A stretch of 64,000 nt of DNA from Alphaproteobacteria bacterium (GTDB lineage: Bacteria > Pseudomonadota > Alphaproteobacteria > Micavibrionales > Micavibrionaceae). Positions 56,917-64,000 of this stretch are shown in pieces. Made by a program: the position numbers and the translations under genes. The stretch's first letter is position 1; the number at the start of each line of letters is the position of its first letter. The notes under the pieces are model-generated. The model saw nothing but the letters and a program-made list of their open reading frames with translations. It did no database searches and was not told the DNA's origin. Where the stretch lies: positions 62,001-126,000 of the forward strand of contig JAJFGS010000011.1 of the NCBI GenBank assembly GCA_021775995.1, given 5' to 3'.

Positions 56917-59900
56917 TTGGACTATTTCTCTATAGAATTAGAGCTAAGCGGTACATTTCTAGCAGCCAATCCAGGCTTCCAAATACTTGTCGATGGACAA
57001 GTACAAGGTCTTGGTCAAATTTCTTCACAAACAGGAAGCGGCACCAGTAGCCTAAGCTTTACCCTACCTTCTTCTATTTCACTTTCTTCACTTTCCATCG
57101 CCTTTTCAGATGGCTCCAGTGAAGTTAACCGCAGTATTACCATCCACAATATAAAAGTTAACAACTACAGCATTCATAACACAAACTACATTTTCAATGA
57201 TGGTGGTGAGCTTGTTAATGATGTTGCGGTTATTGAACAAAATGAGTCTTTAGACATTAACGTTAATGCGCTTGATTTTATTTTTGGGCAAGCTGATCCA
57301 GAATTAGCTGATCTTGGCACTGTTACACTATCAGGAACCGGAGCAGGTGAAAAACTAGTTGGTGGAAAAACATCCGCTGTGATTGATGGCGGTGGTGGTG
57401 ACGATGAAATTCGTGCAGGACAAGAAGATGATACAGTTTATGGTGGTGGAGGTAATGACCGTATTTACGGCAATGACGGCGATGATTTCATTATCGGTGG
57501 CGCCGGTAACGATAGGGTCTTTGGACGTAATGACAATGATTTCATTATCGGTGGTGCCGGTGATGATGCCTTAAACGGTGGCGCCGGTAATGACGTCATA
57601 AGTGGTGGTAGCGGGCAAGACAAGCTCTATGGCGAAGATGGCAATGATATATTAGACGGCGGCGATGGTAATGATCGTATTTATGGTCAGGCTGGTGATG
57701 ACAAAATTAATGGTGGTGCAGGCAATGATGCCATTTACACGGGAACAGGAACTGATGAAGTTAATGCCGGTGATGGTGATGATAAAGTTTGGGCTGAAGG
57801 TGGATCAAATATACTTAATGGCGAAGATGGCAACGATGTACTTCTCGCCGATGCCGATAATGAAGTTGATACCCTTAATGGTGGTGATGGTCACGATATA
57901 TTATTGGGCAATATAGGTGATGATATTCTTAATGGTGGCGCAGATAATGACCGTTTAGAAGGTGATGACGGCAATGACACGTTAAACGGCGGCGATGGTA
58001 GTGACCGACTATTCGGTGAAAATGGTGATGACATTCTTTATGCAGGCGATGGTGCTTTTGACTTTGTCTATGGCGGAAACGGTAATGATATAGCCTACGG
58101 TGAAGCAGGTGATGATAAACTCGAAGGTGAAGCGGGTAATGATATTTTACATGGTGGCACAGGTGATGATGTTGTACGCGGTGGAGATGATGATGACATA
58201 GTTAATGGCGATGACGGTAATGACCGACTATTCGGTGATGACGGCAATGACACGTTAAACGGTGGTGCGGGAGATGATTTATTACGTGGTGGCACAGGTA
58301 CAGACATTGTTAATGGTGGCGCAGGTAGTGACCTAATTATTCATGACGATAACGTTGATATTATTGATGGTGGTGATGACTTTGATGTTCTTCAACTCGC
58401 AGGAACTTATTCAAATAACATCAACGTCACACAAGGAGATCTCAACGTTACTAATATTGAGCAAATTGCCCTTAATAACTCTGGAAATTCAAATCTTGCA
58501 AACTTTCTAACCATCTCAATGGCAGATATTGCAAGTATCTCTGGCGCTGATTCACTATATATCACAGGTGATACGGCTGTTGATTTAGTAACCGTATCCA
58601 ATCTAGATACCATTAATGATCTTATCGGCGCAGTGAATGTTGGTGGCGTTAACTACAACCATTTTCAACAAGGTTTAAACAATCTTTATATTCAACAAGG
58701 TTTAACAGTTCTAACAAGTGCAGCACCTGTTGCACAAGACGATGTTTTCACAGGAAATGAAGATAACGTTATTGTAGGAAACCTTTTAGCTGATAATAGC
58801 AATGGTGTTGATGCAGATTATTCTGGAACGGGTTTAACCGCAATCGCAGATACGCTAACAACAACTTTTGGTGGCACAGTAACAATTTTAACAGATGGTA
58901 GCTTCACTTATACACCTGTTGCGAACTATGAAGGCGTTGACACCTTTATATACACAATCGAAAATGGCTTAAGCGAACAAGATAGTGGGTTGGTAACACT
59001 CAATGTCACTGCAGTTAATGATGGTCCAACAGCACAAAATGATTCCTTTGTTGTAACAAAAAATATTGACCTAACGGGTGACTTATTAGCGGATAATGGC
59101 AATGGAGCTGATAGCGATATTGAAACATTAGTTTTAAGCGCACAAGTCGAAACTATTACAACCGCAAACGGTGCAACCGTTACTATTAATGCAGATGGGA
59201 CATTTACCTACACACCATCAACAGGCTTTATTGGCCCCGACAGTTTCAATTACACATTGCTTGATGATGATGGTGGTTCAGATGTTGGATCCGTTAGTAT
59301 TCTAGTACAAGGACCAAATGCGCTTCCAGCAGGTGACGTTTCATTAAACTTTGGTGGCGGCGCTTCAACAGGTGTACCTGATAGCGTTGATGTAAATAGC
59401 GGCGGACCTTACGCAGAAAAAACAACTGTGGTGCGTTTTGAAACAGCTACTGATGTTACAACTCGCCAAACAATCTATGAGCAAGGCGGCGGAACACGTG
59501 GTATTAATATCTATATTGAAGGCGGACAGCTTCATATGGCCGTTTGGAACTTTGCCGAAGAAAATTGGGGTTATAAAGAGGTAACAACAAGCATTAACGG
59601 TAATGAAACATATGACGCCGCTTTAATTCTTGATGGTGTATTGCCTGCCAATGGCTCTATTACGGGCTATGTTAACGATGTCAGCATTGGCACAACAGGC
59701 GGTGTTGGTCTTCTATATGCCCATGGTGATGATATTGGTATCGGACAAACTGATGGCTCAGCCGTCTTTAATGGCACAAGTGATAGTGCAGCAAACACAT
59801 TTTTAGGCACCATTGATGGCGTTGTGCAATATAACGAAGTTTTGAGCACAAGCGATATCGCCCAAGTTGAAAATAACCTTGCTACACCAGATCCAATTTT

Positions 59901-61017
59901 TGTAATCGAAGATGTTGCGCAAGAAACCGTTCCAAATGACCCAACAATTAATAATGGCGGACCTTACGCACAAAAAACTTTAGCTGTTGCCTTTACAACA
60001 GGAACAGACATTACATCCCGTCAAGTCATTTACGAACAAGGTGGAACCGTTCGCGGTATGAGTATCTACATTGAAGGTGGACAAGTTCATGTTGCCGCGT
60101 GGAATTACGCCGAAGAAAATTGGGGTTATAAAGAAGTTGTGAGTGCGATTGGTGCAGAAGAATTTTATACGACAACTTTAATTTTAGACGGTATTCAAAA
60201 TGAAACAGGAACATTGACTGGCTTCGTTAATGGTATTGAAGTAGGCACAGCCATAAACGTTGGCTTACTATACAACCATCCTGGTCTTATCGGTATTGGT
60301 GAGCTACTCAATGGTGCAGTATTTGGCGGCGTTGCGGACGCAGGTAACCAAATTTATAATTTTGATGGCACGATTGAACGCATTGCTCAATATAATGATG
60401 CATTAGATGGTGAATATTTACTGGAGCTTCATTCTACAATGGCCAGTGAAAATCCAAATGTAACAGACAACACCTATATTGGTGACGCCAATGATAATGC
60501 TATCGGTGGTGGTAATGGTAATGACAATATCCAAGGTCGTGACGGAGATGACACAATCAGTGGAAACGGTGGAGACGACACCTTACATGGTGAGAATGAC
60601 AATGACACACTATACGGCAACAACGGTGATGACTTCCTTTATGGTGGTAATGGCGATGATGTTTTAATTGGTGGTCAGGGACTTGATGTCATGTATGGAG
60701 ATGCGGGCAACGATACATTTGGTTTCTTACAAATGGATGGCAATATTGATCAAATTCGTGATTTTGAACTAGCGGGCGGTGATACAATCAATATTACAGC
60801 CTTGCTTTCCAATTTCTCTGTTGGCGTTAGTGATATCAATGACTATGTTATTATCAACATAGTACATTCAGATAGAGTAGATATCCGTATTGACGGTGAC
60901 GGTGTTGGTAACGATTCTGAAACATTAGCAATTATTCGTGGCTCTGACTTTACAGGCAACACTGTACAAGACCTTCTAGACAATGGTGTATTGATTGTCG
61001 ATCAGGCAATTATCTAA
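56917..61017 (+). CDS. RTX calcium-binding secreted protein with jellyroll and cadherin-like domains
   Basis: 1,366 residues from a TTG start; AAGTAAGGG lies just upstream. The first 120 residues (FQILVDGQVQGLGQIS) resemble carbohydrate-binding modules of the xylan-binding type. Residues about 157-490 form a block of more than thirty GGxGxDxxx nonapeptides, the calcium beta-roll. Two cadherin/VCBS-like domains follow (VAQDDVFTGNEDN and TAQNDSFVVTKN), then two related concanavalin-A-like domains (about 827-988 and 1013-1175, each with GGPYA and YIEGGQ). A second RTX block (about 1188-1268) and a C-terminal secretion domain (YGDAGNDTFGF to LLDNGVLIV) end the protein. The end resembles that of the giant adhesin, so both may use the exporter at 26-32 kb. 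Confidence 0.9.
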   Translation: MDYFSIELELSGTFLAANPGFQILVDGQVQGLGQISSQTGSGTSSLSFTLPSSISLSSLSIAFSDGSSEVNRSITIHNIKVNNYSIHNTNYIFNDGGELVNDVAVIEQNESLDINVNALDFIFGQADPELADLGTVTLSGTGAGEKLVGGKTSAVIDGGGGDDEIRAGQEDDTVYGGGGNDRIYGNDGDDFIIGGAGNDRVFGRNDNDFIIGGAGDDALNGGAGNDVISGGSGQDKLYGEDGNDILDGGDGNDRIYGQAGDDKINGGAGNDAIYTGTGTDEVNAGDGDDKVWAEGGSNILNGEDGNDVLLADADNEVDTLNGGDGHDILLGNIGDDILNGGADNDRLEGDDGNDTLNGGDGSDRLFGENGDDILYAGDGAFDFVYGGNGNDIAYGEAGDDKLEGEAGNDILHGGTGDDVVRGGDDDDIVNGDDGNDRLFGDDGNDTLNGGAGDDLLRGGTGTDIVNGGAGSDLIIHDDNVDIIDGGDDFDVLQLAGTYSNNINVTQGDLNVTNIEQIALNNSGNSNLANFLTISMADIASISGADSLYITGDTAVDLVTVSNLDTINDLIGAVNVGGVNYNHFQQGLNNLYIQQGLTVLTSAAPVAQDDVFTGNEDNVIVGNLLADNSNGVDADYSGTGLTAIADTLTTTFGGTVTILTDGSFTYTPVANYEGVDTFIYTIENGLSEQDSGLVTLNVTAVNDGPTAQNDSFVVTKNIDLTGDLLADNGNGADSDIETLVLSAQVETITTANGATVTINADGTFTYTPSTGFIGPDSFNYTLLDDDGGSDVGSVSILVQGPNALPAGDVSLNFGGGASTGVPDSVDVNSGGPYAEKTTVVRFETATDVTTRQTIYEQGGGTRGINIYIEGGQLHMAVWNFAEENWGYKEVTTSINGNETYDAALILDGVLPANGSITGYVNDVSIGTTGGVGLLYAHGDDIGIGQTDGSAVFNGTSDSAANTFLGTIDGVVQYNEVLSTSDIAQVENNLATPDPIFVIEDVAQETVPNDPTINNGGPYAQKTLAVAFTTGTDITSRQVIYEQGGTVRGMSIYIEGGQVHVAAWNYAEENWGYKEVVSAIGAEEFYTTTLILDGIQNETGTLTGFVNGIEVGTAINVGLLYNHPGLIGIGELLNGAVFGGVADAGNQIYNFDGTIERIAQYNDALDGEYLLELHSTMASENPNVTDNTYIGDANDNAIGGGNGNDNIQGRDGDDTISGNGGDDTLHGENDNDTLYGNNGDDFLYGGNGDDVLIGGQGLDVMYGDAGNDTFGFLQMDGNIDQIRDFELAGGDTINITALLSNFSVGVSDINDYVIINIVHSDRVDIRIDGDGVGNDSETLAIIRGSDFTGNTVQDLLDNGVLIVDQAII

Positions 61018-61073
61018 ATATCTTTTAAAATTCTCTTAATGACTTCAAATGCTACCCATGGCAAAATTGTTGC

Positions 61074-62300
61074 ATGGCGTTTCTACCTTCTTTACAAAAC
61101 TATCAAAATATCCCAAGCGAAAGAAAGCTTTCGTTCTATGTATTAGCCATTTGGGTTGCCTATCTTATTTTATCTCCCTTTTATATTTTTCCAAAGGGTC
61201 GTCCGCAGCCTGCAGACTTTATTTTAATCATGGCCATTATTCCTGTGTTAGCTTCGGTTTTGATTCATTTCAAAACCAACAATATTAAAACTATTTATAT
61301 TATTGGAATGCTTTTTGTCCTTACGACAATAGGCGTTAATTTTATCAATTATATTTTCTTTCCTGACATTCGATTTCTTTTAACAATGATGATTTATCCT
61401 TATAATTTTTTGGTATTTCTTTTTGTTATATGGCTCTTCCAGAAAGACCTCAAAACAGCCAAACTCTATACATTCTACGGACTTATAGCGACCATCATTA
61501 TACAGCTTATCTTTATTCAATTTGCCGATTCTGGTTATCGTGGAGCACGTGGAACAGCAGGATTTGAAAACCCAAACCAGCTGGCATATTGGACATTATT
61601 AACAACAGCAATGATTATTTTTTTACGCCGTGGAGAAAAATTAAGAGCTGTTGATTGGGGATTGCTCTTTTTACTTCTTTTACTGCAATCGTTAGCACTT
61701 TCCAAAGCGGGTATTATCGCCCATAGCATACTAATGATGGCATTATTCATCTCACCTAAAATATCAAAAACAGGTTATATTTTAATTTTTATTGCTATAG
61801 CTTCGGGAATTTTTTATGCCTCGTTTAATCCCAGCAAAGTAACACATATAACAGATAGGATTGAGCCATTAAAAAATGTTATCGCGCGAATAGAGGGCAT
61901 CGGAACAGAAGCTGATGACTCACCAGAAGCCCGCGGGTATTACAGGATTATTGAATATCCTCTCTATACCCTATTTGGCTCTGGCGAAGGGGCATTTTAC
62001 CGCTTTAACGCCGAAGGATATAACCGTGAGCTGCATTCTGGCATTGCCACAATAATTTTTTCTTATGGGCTTATTGGCGCAACATTATTTGGTACGTTTC
62101 TACTTCTCGTTATTTACAGACAACCTTGGTATTATATTCTGCTATTTACGCCCATAATTTTATTTGGCCTACCGCATCAAAATTTTAGATTCGCTCATTT
62201 TTGGGTTTTCTTGGGCATTAATTACGGTATCTTTTTGGCACAAATGCGTGAAGATATTAAACAAAAACTGAACACTGTGATGAAAGAAACAGAATGTTAA
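61074..62300 (+). CDS. O-antigen ligase / polysaccharide polymerase-like membrane protein
   Basis: A 408-residue polytopic inner-membrane protein with about ten hydrophobic segments. The large periplasmic loop region has GTAGFENPNQLAYW (about 160-173) and later SGEGAFYRF and ELHSGIATIIFSYGLIG, the pattern of the Wzy/WaaL O-antigen ligase family. Members join or polymerise surface glycans. It is followed by an acyltransferase (7-bp overlap) and a methyltransferase (ATGA overlap), so a polysaccharide operon begins here and continues past the window. ATG 61074 is used; the ribosome site is weak. Confidence 0.82.
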   Translation: MAFLPSLQNYQNIPSERKLSFYVLAIWVAYLILSPFYIFPKGRPQPADFILIMAIIPVLASVLIHFKTNNIKTIYIIGMLFVLTTIGVNFINYIFFPDIRFLLTMMIYPYNFLVFLFVIWLFQKDLKTAKLYTFYGLIATIIIQLIFIQFADSGYRGARGTAGFENPNQLAYWTLLTTAMIIFLRRGEKLRAVDWGLLFLLLLLQSLALSKAGIIAHSILMMALFISPKISKTGYILIFIAIASGIFYASFNPSKVTHITDRIEPLKNVIARIEGIGTEADDSPEARGYYRIIEYPLYTLFGSGEGAFYRFNAEGYNRELHSGIATIIFSYGLIGATLFGTFLLLVIYRQPWYYILLFTPIILFGLPHQNFRFAHFWVFLGINYGIFLAQMREDIKQKLNTVMKETEC

Positions 62301-63397
62301 AATCAAACTTTCCCCTCACGTTACCAACACGATTTGATACAAACACAGTTAATGCCGCAAAGGGTGTTTTAATTCTTTTCGTAATATTAGGCCATGCTAG
62401 TAATTTTTGGACACCCGAGCCATTTTTAACTTTTAGTATCAAATATTTTCATGTTGCCTGCTTTTTATTATTTCCATTCATTTATGACATTCGTAAATTT
62501 GATGTAGCTTTTATAAAAAATGCCTTTGCCCGTTATTACATACCATTTGCAGTTTTCTTAATCGGTTACTCCGTTCTTTACTATATTTATGCCGCACCAG
62601 ATCTCCAAAACTGGGGTCGCGCCATAGGAGAATCTCTCATCTTTGGCAATAAACCTATGCTGGATGCCTCTTCTGGTCTTCGTGCTCTATGGTTTATGCC
62701 CGTCTTAATCTCTATCGTCGTTATAAATGCCTTGCTTATAGGACGCTTTAAAATGCCCTTATGGGCGCTACTTGTTATCGGTTTTTGCCTTCATATAAGC
62801 GTCGGCGCCATTCCAGAACCATTAAAATATTATTTTCCTTTAGGATTTGTAAACGCTGCTTACTTAGTATTTATAGGTTTTTCTATTCGCTACTTATGCA
62901 TGGCAAAATCAATGGAATATTTACAAAAAAACTCTCATGTATTTTTATTGATGTTTATGGCTGGAATTTTCTTTAGCCATTACTTCGATACTTTAATAAA
63001 ATTTCCTGTTATTTTTCTACCTGATTATACCGATATAAAAAGCATCATCATTCATGATACAATTATTATTTCAGCATTCATGTTTCTTATGACGTCACCT
63101 TTATTTAAAACTTCAAACTTCTTAAAATGGTGCGGTAAAAATTCTCTAACACTTTATTTAACACATCTTTTATTTTTAGCGATCAGCATGACAATCGCTA
63201 TAAAATATTTTGATGTATCTAACGTAGATTTTTTAAGCGCATTCATTGTTCTTTCAATCTTTATATTTGCCCTTGGTGGAGGCGCAATATGCGTTATAAT
63301 TTTAAATAAGTTACCAAAATTAAAAGATACAATTATGCCGCCTAGTTGGGATGAATGGATAATCATTAAAGGCTTCAAAACAAAGGATAAATCATGA
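62294..63397 (+). CDS. Acyltransferase 3 family membrane protein
   Basis: A 367-residue integral membrane protein with about ten helices. The N-terminal NAAKGVLILFVILGHASNFW (about 19-38) contains the catalytic-type His of the acyltransferase 3 / OafA family, and the GLRALWFMPVLIS segment lies near 126. These enzymes transfer acetyl or other acyl groups to sugars of surface polysaccharides or to lipids. It overlaps the preceding O-antigen-ligase-like gene by 7 bp and the following methyltransferase by 4 bp (ATGA), which supports a shared role in modifying an exported glycan. Confidence 0.83.
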   Translation: MLKSNFPLTLPTRFDTNTVNAAKGVLILFVILGHASNFWTPEPFLTFSIKYFHVACFLLFPFIYDIRKFDVAFIKNAFARYYIPFAVFLIGYSVLYYIYAAPDLQNWGRAIGESLIFGNKPMLDASSGLRALWFMPVLISIVVINALLIGRFKMPLWALLVIGFCLHISVGAIPEPLKYYFPLGFVNAAYLVFIGFSIRYLCMAKSMEYLQKNSHVFLLMFMAGIFFSHYFDTLIKFPVIFLPDYTDIKSIIIHDTIIISAFMFLMTSPLFKTSNFLKWCGKNSLTLYLTHLLFLAISMTIAIKYFDVSNVDFLSAFIVLSIFIFALGGGAICVIILNKLPKLKDTIMPPSWDEWIIIKGFKTKDKS

Positions 63398-64000
63398 ATT
63401 ATTATGAAGGCAAGACTGGGGAAGATTACTATAATATGCGCAACCAACGGCGCAATAAATTCTTGCAAACTCGCCGCGCTGGCCATTTTCAACCCTATAT
63501 CAAACTCTGCGATACCGTTTTAGATTTTGGTTGTGGCACAGGCGGGGTTTTATCTGAAATTAACTGCGCAAAAAAAATAGGAATTGAAGTTAATGAACTA
63601 TCAATTGTTGAGGCTAAACAACATGATATTGAAGTGTTTCCTGATCTATCAAAAATAGATGACAATAGTGTAGATATCATTATTTCTAACCATGCGCTTG
63701 AACATGTAACACATCCAGCAGAACATATTGCTGAATTTAAACGTATACTAAAAGAAAACGGAAAAATTATTCTTGTTGTACCTGCCGAAAGCCCGTTTAA
63801 AATTCGTTTTTCTAAATGGGCAGCGAACGATCCAGATCAACACATCTTTTCATGGACGCCATTATCTTTTGGAAATTTGGTTTCGCAATGTGGATTTAAG
63901 GTAGAAAAAAGTTTTTATCGCCCGATTGGTTATTCAAAATTTAATGAACCTCTAGCCAAGATAAATGAGGGGTTATTTCAACTCTCTAGACACATCATCG
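63394..64000 (+). CDS. SAM-dependent methyltransferase (3' end cut by window)
   Basis: Starts MNYYEGKTGEDYYNMRNQRR at ATG 63394, inside the stop of the acyltransferase gene. The open frame runs to the last base (about 202 residues). The SAM-binding motif is VLDFGCGTGGVL (about 46-57), followed by IGIEVNE (acidic motif II) and the post-motif region ISNHALEHVTHPAEHIAEF, as in Methyltransf_11/UbiE-type enzymes. Given the operon context it may methylate a sugar or lipid intermediate; the substrate is not evident. Confidence 0.85.
   Translation, partial: MNYYEGKTGEDYYNMRNQRRNKFLQTRRAGHFQPYIKLCDTVLDFGCGTGGVLSEINCAKKIGIEVNELSIVEAKQHDIEVFPDLSKIDDNSVDIIISNHALEHVTHPAEHIAEFKRILKENGKIILVVPAESPFKIRFSKWAANDPDQHIFSWTPLSFGNLVSQCGFKVEKSFYRPIGYSKFNEPLAKINEGLFQLSRHII

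Noticed and set aside
57380-58390. CRISPR-like or satellite tandem repeats
   Set aside because: The short repeats are coding (RTX nonapeptides) and vary at the third codon position; there are no unique spacers.
61049-61288. Separate small gene overlapping the O-antigen-ligase-like gene
   Set aside because: It is another frame over the strongly predicted membrane protein that starts at 61074 and has no recognisable content.
1-64000. tRNA genes
   Set aside because: No cloverleaf with a matching acceptor stem and T-arm was found by eye; GGTTCGAAA-type fragments such as near 40750 lack the rest of the structure.

Overview
This is a contiguous piece of a low-GC (roughly 40% by eye) alphaproteobacterial chromosome. 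The placement rests on gene order and on key residues. There is a trpA-accD-folC run, a ChvI/ChvG-type two-component pair joined to rapZ, and a DivL-type kinase with tyrosine at the phospho-acceptor position. It is followed by the tsaE-murU-addB-addA-trxA block familiar from this class. Two perfect CtrA-type boxes (TTAA-N7-TTAAC) sit in front of surface-protein genes. The genus cannot be fixed from the sequence alone; a Micavibrio-like or other AT-rich lineage is possible.

Layout. 1-6.6 kb: end of trpA, accD, folC, then chvI-chvG-rapZ. 6.6-10 kb: two small coupled unknown genes on the minus strand, then ahcY, a flavin reductase and purU. 10-21.6 kb: divL, a ferredoxin/flavodoxin-NADP reductase on the minus strand, tsaE, murU, addB, addA, trxA. 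21.6-26.4 kb (minus): an unknown protein, a FAD oxidoreductase, infC (true start an AUC codon) and thrS. 26.4-40 kb (minus): a complete type I secretion machine (membrane fusion protein, ABC transporter with a non-catalytic C39-like domain, TolC-family channel) and a giant adhesin of about 2,660 residues.

40-41.3 kb is a 1.2-kb stretch without a convincing protein gene. It contains several strong hairpins, a promoter-like pair and a terminator-like stem, so I call a candidate structured RNA and a candidate attenuated leader. 41.3-43.7 kb: a single-domain response regulator and a partner gene. The last 216 bp of the partner gene are duplicated on either side of a 1.1-kb insert carrying one orphan gene. 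43.7-50 kb: glk and the complete phosphorylated serine pathway (serA, serC, serB) with pdxJ and an orphan DNA methyltransferase-like gene. 50-52.2 kb: a stand-alone Clp-type AAA+ protein and an RsmC-like methyltransferase. 52.3-56.6 kb (minus): three very large paralogous pseudopilins. 56.9-64 kb: an RTX protein of 1,366 residues, then an O-antigen ligase/polymerase-like membrane protein, an acyltransferase and the start of a methyltransferase, which look like a surface-polysaccharide operon.

How they fit together. The accessory half of the window is largely about the cell surface: adhesin plus its exporter, pseudopilins, a second type I secretion substrate and polysaccharide genes. The CtrA-type boxes, together with DivL, suggest that some of this is tied to the cell-cycle phosphorelay; that link is inference. 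The most unusual items are the insertion with its 216-bp flanking duplication, the structured non-coding region, the three paralogous pseudopilins without other pilus genes nearby, the AUC start of infC and the single-module Clp ATPase.
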